12,246 nucleotides of DNA from Anaerolineales bacterium (lineage in GTDB: Bacteria > Chloroflexota > Anaerolineae > Anaerolineales > UBA4823). The notes below the pieces were generated by a model. It saw only the letters and a list, made by a program, of their open reading frames with translations. It did not search any database and was not told the origin of the DNA. The position numbers and the translations under genes were made by a program. The DNA lies in contig JALHTN010000628.1 of assembly GCA_022865865.1 (NCBI GenBank), forward strand, positions 1 to 12,246. Direction: 5' to 3'. This document shows, piece after piece, positions 6,881 through 12,246 of this stretch. Position 1 is the first letter of the stretch, and every line of letters starts with the position of its first letter.

Positions 6881-7777
6881 TTATGGACTTGTGAGAATGT
6901 CCTTCAGCACCTGCATATGCTCTAATCCTATGCCGCAGCAGCCACCCAGGACCTGGACCCCCTGCTGCAGCCATGAACTTGCGGCTGAGGCATAATCTTC
7001 CGGTGAGATCACATCATTGAAAATCCAGTTTGGTGCGACAAATTTTCCTGAATGCGCATACACGCCGATCGGACCCTGCCAGTTGGCCTTCAAAACATTT
7101 AAACATGCATCGATAAATTCGACTTCTGTATGCATGATCGTGACAACCGGCACATCATAGTTCTGAATCGCCTTAACCCCTTCAAGCAAGGCCGATCCAT
7201 ATAATAAGTGCGGCTCACCAACCTCATCCAGGTGACAGCTGAAACCGACCCAAACCGGAAGACCAGTTTTTTGGGCTGCTTCCAGTGCGATCTCGGTGCG
7301 CTCAATATCCGCCATCATTTCGAGCATAATTAAATCTGCTCCCGCATCGGCCATGATCACAGCCTGTTCCTCGAGGTTCGCTCGCAGCTGCTCGGGAGGG
7401 GATGTCTTCCCGGTAAAGGACAGGTAAGCAATGCCACCTGCGACCAGCACATTTGGAGACCCCATATTGGTACGTGCTTCCCGGGCGAGTTCAATTCCGC
7501 GCTGGTTGAGCACTTCAAAGTGCTCTTCAAAGCCAGCATCTTGCAAAACATGGCGCGAGGTAGAAAAAGTATTGGAAATGATGATTTGTGCACCGCAGCG
7601 AATATAGTCCTCGTGGACTTGCCGCACGATGTCGGGATGTGTCATCGCGCCCATCCCGTTCCAGGCATTGTCAACCATGGGGACGCCCCGCCTTTCGATC
7701 TCGGTGCCGGTTGCGCCGTCAATCAATATTTGCTCGCCATTGTCTAGGCGCTGGATCAATGCTTGATATCTGTTCAT
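6881..7777 (-). CDS. Homocysteine S-methyltransferase family protein
   Basis: The 298-residue protein has the TIM-barrel fold of methionine-synthase/BHMT homocysteine domains, which move a methyl group to the thiol of homocysteine (or a related thiol). Evidence includes the N-terminal ILIDGATGTEIERRG (17-31), a conserved ISNTFSTSRHVL (67-78) and the C-terminal GGCCG (278-282) that supplies two zinc-binding Cys (280, 281). The third ligand is unusual: where relatives have Cys in a GxNC segment, this protein has His216 in IMHTEVEF, 64 residues before Cys280, the usual distance. Zinc may be held by His-Cys-Cys, or the substrate may differ. AAGGA (7784-7788, minus strand) precedes the ATG. It stands alone, with no methionine-synthase cobalamin domain nearby. 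The methyl donor cannot be deduced. Confidence 0.85.
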   Translation of the reverse strand: MNRYQALIQRLDNGEQILIDGATGTEIERRGVPMVDNAWNGMGAMTHPDIVRQVHEDYIRCGAQIIISNTFSTSRHVLQDAGFEEHFEVLNQRGIELAREARTNMGSPNVLVAGGIAYLSFTGKTSPPEQLRANLEEQAVIMADAGADLIMLEMMADIERTEIALEAAQKTGLPVWVGFSCHLDEVGEPHLLYGSALLEGVKAIQNYDVPVVTIMHTEVEFIDACLNVLKANWQGPIGVYAHSGKFVAPNWIFNDVISPEDYASAASSWLQQGVQVLGGCCGIGLEHMQVLKDILTSP

Positions 7778-7903
7778 AATAAATCCTTAATATTTATTTT
7801 TCAGCATACCAAAACTGGTCGATCTTAAGTAGTTAGTGCGGATATTCCAGGGTCAGTTTTGATAAGCAGGATGGGAATGCGGTTCGCTTCAATTAATTTC
7901 TAA

Positions 7904-7929
7904 ATTGTAGCAGATTTCCAGAATCTGGA
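7904..7929 (-). promoter_or_regulatory. Possible promoter with palindromic operator for the methyltransferase
   Basis: On the minus strand a TACAAT -10-like hexamer (7904-7909) lies about 125 bases upstream of the start codon. A 13-base palindrome, TCCAGAATCTGGA (7917-7929), occupies the spacer/-35 area, as a repressor or activator site might. The -35 is poor. No SAM or cobalamin riboswitch was recognised in the leader. Confidence 0.25.
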
Positions 7930-8007
7930 CTCGAGCCAGGAATTAATGGATTAACCAATTTCCAGCCCATACTGGTCCAATTTTACTTTGTTTTCGAATT
8001 GAGAAAC

Positions 8008-8090
8008 CAAAAACCGCTCGACATCCAGCGGTTCGAGTTGTGACCCAAACCGGACTTGACTCGAACCGCCATCCCCAAGATTTTTAGGGG
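8008..8090 (-). repeat. tRNA-3'-end-like sequence plus terminator, copy A
   Basis: Read on the minus strand: a GGTTCGAGTC T-loop-like segment (8059-8068), then a stretch ending GGGTCAC, then a terminator hairpin with arms 8027-8033 and 8012-8018 (AACCGCT/AGCGGTT) followed by TTTTTG. It aligns with 10365-10440 over some 75 bases, including TGGGGAT, GAGTC, CCGG, CTCGAACCGCT, TGTCGA and CGGTTTTTG. A cloverleaf cannot be drawn: the T-stem does not close and no 5' half is present, so it is at best a decayed tRNA end. The hairpin alone could still terminate leftward transcription from the Mo-enzyme gene. Confidence 0.5.
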
Positions 8091-8152
8091 AAAAATTCAT
8101 CAACATGGGCAATGAGCAATGAAAATATTACCTAAAAATGATAATTATGACT

Positions 8153-8187
8153 GAATGATGCGGTTACGTAGTGTAAATGCATCATTC
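8153..8187. other. Long imperfect hairpin downstream of the Mo enzyme
   Basis: GAATGATGC (8153-8161) pairs perfectly with GCATCATTC (8179-8187). Inside, one G-T pair and one mismatch are followed by TTAC/GTAA (8164-8167 with 8173-8176) around a five-base loop. There is no T-run on either side, so it is not a classical terminator. It may stabilise the 3' end of the leftward mRNA or be a protein site or mobile-element scar. Confidence 0.6.
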
Positions 8188-8273
8188 TTGGAAAACGATA
8201 ATTGTGTGTGGATTTAGCTATACAGCGGTAATTATCTGGCTGAGCAAGGAAAAACGAAGAACAAAAAATTGCT

Positions 8274-9908
8274 CTAAATATTTACCTCCTTGCTGTGAAT
8301 TCCAGTGGCGCCGCTGGGACGGCTTTTCTGCATATCTTCAATTTGTGGAGTTCCATCTCCTTCTACGCAGCGTACTTCGAAGGTATGATCACCCGCCTCG
8401 AAGGGCCAATCATATCGCCAGATCACCCAGGTCGTCTCCGAAAGCGGGGATCGCAGCTGGGCTGCCTGCCAAGGACCGCCATCCATCCGTAGTTCCACCT
8501 TCGAGACGCCTTTATCCCCGGAAAAAGCAATCCCACCGATTGGCACCAGAGTTTGGTCGCCTTGCTCGATAAGCGCCTCAACCGCTATGGAATCGATCAC
8601 TGAAGTTGTTTTCACCTGAGCAATTTCATCCCAGCCCCGCTCTACCCAATAACCCTCCTGGTATTCGTCCACAACCTCGATCCCGGTGATCCACTTTGGC
8701 TGTTTCATCCCGAAACGATCTGGAATCCAGACCCGCAGTGGAAAGCCGTGATCTTCAGGCAAAGGATTGCCATCCCAATCATAGGTCAGCATGATGCGAT
8801 CGTCAGAAGCGATCAGATCAAGGTCGATGGTCTCATAGAAGCCGTCTCCGCTGACGACTACTAAGTAGCGGGCATCACCCCTTACTTGGGCATCTGCCAG
8901 AACTTCCTGAAGACTGGCCCCCGTCCATTGGGTTGTGCCGATCAAAGTGGTACCGACCCTACCAGATATGCACGAAAGGGTGACATATTGGTTTCTCGGT
9001 TCGTAATTATTACGCAGGTCATCCAGTGTTAACATTAATGGGTTATCGACCAGTCCGGTGACCGGTAAATGCCAGCTGGCACCATCGATCTCCGTAGGCT
9101 CAAGTTCAATGAATACTTTATAGTGATCTTTAAGCGGCGTGTATTCAGGCCTGGTGCCTGGTGCAGGCACAACGGGGTCGTTAGCGTTCGGAAAGGAGCT
9201 GCCCTCGGGACCTTCGGATTGGTGGGCCATGCTGCCAGCCAGCGCCTGCTCTCGCCGTCGCCTTTCCGCGCCGGAGAGCAGTGCACCAATTCCTGCGCCA
9301 GCAACGGTAATCGCTGCAGTAGCACCGCCCAAAACGATCAAAAATTGACGCCGGTTGATCGTCTCGACCCTTCGCATCTCTTCGTCTGGTATAGAAGGTT
9401 CCTCCTCCACCTGGTACAAACGCTGGTAGGACCAGCCCAATGTCAGACCCCAGCCAAGAAATAAAATCAACAACCAGATAAAACTGATCGAAGCATGCAC
9501 CCTCGCCTCTCCAAAACCAACGCTGATGACCACTATTGGCAAACCGAACAAAGCTCCTAACACCAGACCAGCCAGAAGATCCATCTTGATTTGCCGGATG
9601 TTGATGATGATAAAAAATATGGCTCCAGTGAGAATTCCCAGGATCAGAAATAACATCACCGCCATAACCTGCTCGGCTAATTTGGCAGTGTCTGCGACGT
9701 TGATGCCCAGCAGCAGCATCGTGTCGATCATCAGGTCAATACCAGAGGTGATCACTGGTCCCGGCAGCATTCTAGCGATCCAGTTGAACAGATCAAAAGG
9801 CGCGAAGGGAAATCCTGCTATTTGATCGGCCAGGTACATCATGCTTATCATTGATGCAGTTAACAAACCGCCTACCAGGGCTCCTGTTGCTAGAATTTTT
9901 ATTTTCAT
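8274..9908 (-). CDS. Membrane-anchored sulfite-oxidase-type molybdopterin oxidoreductase
   Basis: In this 544-residue protein about four hydrophobic helices (5-27, 82-103, 110-132, 140-160) precede a twin-arginine motif NRRQFL (185-190) and a fifth hydrophobic segment (190-212). The molybdopterin domain follows (about 260-430): Cys313 in YVTLSCISGRVG is the expected Mo-thiolate ligand, with WTGASLQEVL (328-337) and DHGFPLRVWIPDRFGMKQPKW (386-406, split as family-typical GFPLR and KWI). A dimerisation-like domain ends the protein (about 435-515: GGIAFSGDKGVSKVEL, MDGGPWQAAQL). It should be a Mo-cofactor redox enzyme facing outside the membrane; substrate and electron partner are unknown. AAAGGAGG (9915-9922, minus) is a strong RBS, with TATAAT at 9955-9960 as candidate -10. 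No cytochrome or heme-anchor gene adjoins. Confidence 0.92.
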   Translation of the reverse strand: MKIKILATGALVGGLLTASMISMMYLADQIAGFPFAPFDLFNWIARMLPGPVITSGIDLMIDTMLLLGINVADTAKLAEQVMAVMLFLILGILTGAIFFIIINIRQIKMDLLAGLVLGALFGLPIVVISVGFGEARVHASISFIWLLILFLGWGLTLGWSYQRLYQVEEEPSIPDEEMRRVETINRRQFLIVLGGATAAITVAGAGIGALLSGAERRRREQALAGSMAHQSEGPEGSSFPNANDPVVPAPGTRPEYTPLKDHYKVFIELEPTEIDGASWHLPVTGLVDNPLMLTLDDLRNNYEPRNQYVTLSCISGRVGTTLIGTTQWTGASLQEVLADAQVRGDARYLVVVSGDGFYETIDLDLIASDDRIMLTYDWDGNPLPEDHGFPLRVWIPDRFGMKQPKWITGIEVVDEYQEGYWVERGWDEIAQVKTTSVIDSIAVEALIEQGDQTLVPIGGIAFSGDKGVSKVELRMDGGPWQAAQLRSPLSETTWVIWRYDWPFEAGDHTFEVRCVEGDGTPQIEDMQKSRPSGATGIHSKEVNI

Positions 9909-9954
9909 CTCGCGCCTCCTTTGAAGTAATGTGCTTTGGAAACTTTCCTGCCTT

Positions 9955-9960
9955 ATTATA
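9955..9960 (-). promoter_or_regulatory. Candidate -10 box of the Mo-enzyme gene
   Basis: A consensus TATAAT on the minus strand lies 46 bases upstream of the start codon. The -35 region is weak (AGTTCT-like), so activation or an extended element may be needed. Confidence 0.4.
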
Positions 9961-10362
9961 AAAATAATCGCTAATCAGAACTGAGAATAACCTATTTTTA
10001 ATACTCGCCTCCCAACCCCACTTGTACTCCAATTCCCAGTATTTGGGTAAATTACCTGGCGCGGAGATTATCAATAAAATATTATCATAATGTTACCCGG
10101 GGTAGATGCGGATTGGTTTGGATGAGGTGATGGGATACTCCTTATCTAGCAAAGAGTTCTCCGGGAGAGAAATTTTACAGTTCCGGGACTCATAATCGCA
10201 GTTTGGTCCAAAGGAGATTAGAACTCGAAACCTGTTGCTTTGGAATGAAAAAACTTGATGTAGAAATCGAACTCGAACCGCTTATCACCGAATTTAAGAG
10301 TATTTGGATCAATCTCAACCCCCCAAATCACCCAAGCTCCCCTTGCTTTCGAAGCTCCAATA

Positions 10363-10440
10363 GACAAAAACCGTTCGACAGCGAGCGGTTCGAGAAGTGG
10401 CCCCGGCAGGACTCTCATTGGATCCCCACATTCTTTGCGT
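10363..10440 (-). repeat. tRNA-3'-end-like sequence plus terminator, copy B
   Basis: On the minus strand a segment GAGTCCTGCCGGGGCCAC (10397-10414) resembles the T-arm and acceptor end of a tRNA. It is followed by a terminator hairpin: arms 10382-10390 and 10369-10377 (nine pairs, one G-T), four-base loop, then TTTTTG. The 5' side of the T-stem is mutated and no cloverleaf forms. It is homologous to 8008-8090 in the same orientation, so the two copies flank the Mo-enzyme gene. Confidence 0.5.
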
Positions 10441-10447
10441 GGGGGCC

Positions 10448-10487
10448 TGCACCCTGGTCCTGACAGGGGTAAGCCTGGTAGGGTGCA
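10448..10487. other. Two-part hairpin of unknown role
   Basis: TGCACCCT (10448-10455) pairs with AGGGTGCA (10480-10487). Inside, CAGG (10464-10467) pairs with CCTG (10474-10477) around a six-base loop, leaving an asymmetric internal loop. It has no U-tract. It does not match any riboswitch consensus I know. Confidence 0.4.
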
Positions 10488-10575
10488 TCCTGAAAGGGAC
10501 TTATCCTTGCAGGGGCTAACGATTAAGAGTCTTAGAGTATCACGTATATCCCGTGTAACTGTGTCAATAATTTCA

Positions 10576-10602
10576 ATGCCGGTTGCACCAGGATTGCACC
10601 GG
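10576..10602. repeat. 27-base dispersed repeat, copy 2
   Basis: It matches 6368-6394 at 26 of 27 positions in the same orientation. It lies about 110 bases upstream of the PadR promoter and shares no flanking sequence with copy 1. Confidence 0.8.
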
Positions 10603-10713
10603 TTTGGGTTTGCGATTTGGGGACTCCCATCTTTACCAACGAGTAGTCACAATATCCTTTGGCGGAACGATACCATTTCAGTAACAATTTTAATATGAAT
10701 TAACGCGCACAAC

Positions 10714-10742
10714 TTGTCAAATTTCCTTTTATCGAGTATTAT
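10714..10742 (+). promoter_or_regulatory. Sigma-70-type promoter of the padR operon
   Basis: TTGTCA (10714-10719) and TATTAT (10737-10742) are each one base from consensus and are separated by exactly 17 bases. Transcription should start near 10749, just before the PadR-type operator. Confidence 0.7.
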
Positions 10743-10755
10743 AACGTCTGACAAC

Positions 10756-10772
10756 ATGTCGCATGACGACAT
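10756..10772. promoter_or_regulatory. PadR-type operator
   Basis: The inverted repeat ATGTCG-CATGA-CGACAT spans 17 bases and contains the ATGT...ACAT frame typical of PadR-family operators (nine bases between them here; eight in the classical site). Lying just downstream of the -10 box and before the start codon, it would block transcription when bound, suggesting autoregulation by the next gene's product. Confidence 0.65.
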
Positions 10773-10789
10773 ACAGGAATCTTAACCTT

Positions 10790-11131
10790 ATGAATACAAC
10801 GACCGAAACCCCCCTCACTGAAGCCACATATTTCATCCTTTTGAGCCTTTCATCGAAACCGAAACATGGTTATGCCATCATGAAAGATGTGCGGATCCTC
10901 AGTAACGACCGCATTATTCTCAGCACCGGTACGTTGTACGGGGCGCTCAAACGGTTGCTCGAACAGGGCTGGATCACCCGATCGGACGACTCCGACCCAG
11001 AAGGCGCAAGTCGTGACCGAAAAGTGTATGCGCTGAGCAGACACGGGCAGCTTATTTTGGAAGCTGAGATTGTTCGCCTGAAAGAACTTCTTACAGCTGC
11101 TAAACAGCGTGTCGCTGAGGGGAAGATATGA
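10790..11131 (+). CDS. PadR-family transcriptional regulator
   Basis: The 113-residue winged-helix protein matches short PadR (PadR-s1/s2-like) regulators: TEATYFILLSL (10-20), KHGYAIMKDV, the recognition-helix region STGTLYGALKRLLEQGWI and the wing DRKVYALSRHGQ, then a C-terminal helix for dimerisation. I chose the ATG at 10790 because family members begin shortly before the L-T-E-A-x-[FY] helix and AGGA lies at 10775-10778; the upstream ATG at 10763 falls inside the operator and would add nine atypical residues. The stop overlaps the next start (ATGA at 11128-11131), so the two are translationally coupled. It probably represses its own operon; the ligand is unknown. Confidence 0.92.
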   Translation: MNTTTETPLTEATYFILLSLSSKPKHGYAIMKDVRILSNDRIILSTGTLYGALKRLLEQGWITRSDDSDPEGASRDRKVYALSRHGQLILEAEIVRLKELLTAAKQRVAEGKI

Positions 11132-12195
11132 GCAATGTGCCTGGGTTTACTGCCAGGGTGTATCATCTTTTTTTGCGTGCATATCCCCCGAACTACATCG
11201 AAACTTTTGGCAATGAGATGTACAGCACATTCATCGAGGGGACCGAAGAAACTCAATCTCAATCCGCACTCATATCATATATTATCCGCGAATTTCGGGA
11301 AATGCCAAAGGCGCTCCTGAAAGCTTATTGGCATGCGTGTAAAAATAAAATTTTGAATGGGATTCAACTTTTGAGTGAGGCCACCAGGACATCTGATCTG
11401 GCGCCCGCCCCTCCAGATGGTCGTGAATCCTGGTTGCAGGCGGTGTTGGAATTGAGTCCCTTCTTGATTTCTGGACTCCTTTTGATATTAATCTCGTATT
11501 TGCCGTTTGATGGTATGCGTGCAGGCTGGCAGCGTGATCTCGGATTTCTGGGGAAAGTAATCATTCCGTTGACTCTGCCCGCCTTTATCATTGGAATGAT
11601 GCGCGGTCTCCCGCGATGGGCTTACCCATTTGGCGGTCTTTTTTTGAGTTATCAAGCACTTGTTGCTTTTCAATCCGGCCAATGGCTGTTTCTGATTGTC
11701 ATGCTGTTCGCCTCCGTCATCCTGGCTGCAGCGACCATCTTTACAAGCCCGCAACCTTTCCTGCTGCCTGTTCAGCTCCAGCGAATTGGGCAAAGCCTTT
11801 CCCTGGATTGGACGCGTCTGTCATACGGATTTTATGGAGCAATGCCACTGTTGATCATCATGGCCTTTGACGATTCCCACTTAAACAATCGGACGCCGTA
11901 TCTGGCACTTTCCGTTTTGATCATGGTGGGCAGCGCGCTGATCTACTGTCGTAGCCGCGACCTGACCATGCAAATCATGCCACTTCTGGCCGGGCTGACC
12001 CTTATAATTTGTGGGGCCTGGCTGGACCAAGTTTCTTTTGCTGGCGGCTTGATGAACTGGGATACGAGCCCGCCCCCAAGAATTGGGGAGACCACCTGGA
12101 TGTTTTTGTTGTGGATCCAATGGGTATTTCTCATCCTGTCTCCAGTCCTTCTCATATCCGTTGGTCGAGTGTTTAATCAGAAACACCCAGTCTAA
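11128..12195 (+). CDS. PadR-coupled polytopic membrane protein of unknown function
   Basis: The 355-residue protein has a soluble N-terminal segment, VYHLFLRAYPPNYIETFGNEM (11-31, a Y-x-x-L-L-R-x-Y-P-x-x-[FY]-x-x-x-[FY]-G-x-E-M pattern I recognise from proteins encoded beside PadR regulators, including ABC-type permease prefixes), a linker to about residue 100, then about eight hydrophobic helices (105-125, 140-157, 164-181, 186-205, 232-247, 257-274, 282-298, 323-346). No permease, transferase or catalytic motif is seen. Its start overlaps the padR stop, and a further gene begins 17 bases after its stop, so it is the middle gene of an operon. A role in envelope stress or export would be a guess. 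Confidence 0.85.
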   Translation: MSNVPGFTARVYHLFLRAYPPNYIETFGNEMYSTFIEGTEETQSQSALISYIIREFREMPKALLKAYWHACKNKILNGIQLLSEATRTSDLAPAPPDGRESWLQAVLELSPFLISGLLLILISYLPFDGMRAGWQRDLGFLGKVIIPLTLPAFIIGMMRGLPRWAYPFGGLFLSYQALVAFQSGQWLFLIVMLFASVILAAATIFTSPQPFLLPVQLQRIGQSLSLDWTRLSYGFYGAMPLLIIMAFDDSHLNNRTPYLALSVLIMVGSALIYCRSRDLTMQIMPLLAGLTLIICGAWLDQVSFAGGLMNWDTSPPPRIGETTWMFLLWIQWVFLILSPVLLISVGRVFNQKHPV

Positions 12196-12212
12196 ATTGG
12201 AGACTTGTAACG

Positions 12213-12246
12213 ATGCTGTCTATTAGATCACTCACGATCTTGGCCA
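12213..12246 (+). CDS. Start of a third gene in the padR operon (cut by window end)
   Basis: ATG at 12213 opens a frame to the window end reading MLSIRSLTILA, which could begin a signal peptide or membrane helix. GGAGA (12199-12203) lies nine bases upstream, and the gap from the previous stop is 17 bases. Eleven codons do not allow identification. Confidence 0.5.
   Translation, partial: MLSIRSLTILA

Larger units (their letters stand above)
9961..10700. other. Long gene-free stretch with repeats and hairpins
   Basis: About 740 bases between divergent genes hold no supportable ORF. Contents are copy B of the tRNA-end/terminator-like repeat (10363-10440), an inverted 12-base copy of its core ACTCGAACCGCT (10271-10282), a hairpin at 10448-10487, and copy 2 of the 27-base repeat (10576-10602). 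The remainder shows nothing I can identify. Confidence 0.6.

Noticed and set aside
6725..6925. 66-residue plus-strand frame with a GAF-like phrase (SLKAEGIRSLVI)
   Set aside because: The similarity covers about a dozen residues, there is no RBS, and the end overlaps the methyltransferase gene on the other strand.
7778..7960. SAM or cobalamin riboswitch upstream of the methyltransferase gene
   Set aside because: The leader lacks the SAM-I core landmarks and the cobalamin-box motif GCCACTG; only a palindrome and a -10-like box are visible.
8059..8090. An intact tRNA gene on the minus strand
   Set aside because: A T-loop-like GGTTCGAGTC is present, but the T-stem does not close, the possible anticodon loop is too long, and no D-arm or 5' acceptor strand is found upstream.
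10218..10418. 66-residue minus-strand ORF
   Set aside because: It runs across the terminator-like repeat and has no start signal or recognisable motif.

Overview
The window is a chromosomal stretch of moderate GC content from a bacterium. The protein styles and layout (a KimA-type potassium permease, a membrane-anchored sulfite-oxidase-fold protein, a PadR regulator overlapping a large membrane protein, an SagB-type nitroreductase, and long AT-rich spacers full of decayed genes) best fit Chloroflexota, perhaps Anaerolineae. That is an impression from reading; no phylogenetic marker is present.

Layout. Positions 1-230 hold a possible gene tail and a hairpin terminator. A heme catalase is read leftward (272-1789). 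Divergent from it, across an AT-rich spacer, is the wreck of a LysR-type regulator (about 1925-2095), and the spacer carries an OxyR-like binding site. A leftward SagB-type nitroreductase follows (2138-2932). Positions 2933-3702 contain segments resembling a ydaO (c-di-AMP) riboswitch and then a broken C-terminal piece of a flippase-like/LPG-synthase-TM membrane protein. The rightward KimA-like K+ importer is at 3703-5634. Positions 5635-6880 are gene-poor, with a frameshifted IS3-family transposase remnant and short repeats. A leftward homocysteine S-methyltransferase-family gene (6881-7777) and a leftward membrane-anchored molybdopterin oxidoreductase (8274-9908) come next. Two related non-coding repeats, resembling a tRNA 3' end plus terminator, flank the latter. 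At the right end a rightward operon starts: a PadR regulator with a good sigma-70 promoter and a PadR-type operator, a translationally coupled polytopic membrane protein, and the first codons of a third gene.

How it fits together. Two themes are visible. One is oxidative stress and redox: the catalase, its probable lost OxyR-type regulator, a flavin oxidoreductase and a periplasm-facing Mo enzyme. The other is potassium/c-di-AMP control: the KimA-like importer behind a possible degenerate ydaO element. The region looks eroded, with at least three pseudogenes (LysR, LPG-synthase-TM, IS3) in the first 6.4 kb. I see no CRISPR array, intact mobile element, or clearly new multi-gene system. The most interesting signals are the preserved OxyR-like site beside a dead regulator, the possible riboswitch cut off from kimA by a pseudogene, the His-for-Cys change in the methyltransferase zinc site, and the internal twin-arginine motif in the Mo enzyme.
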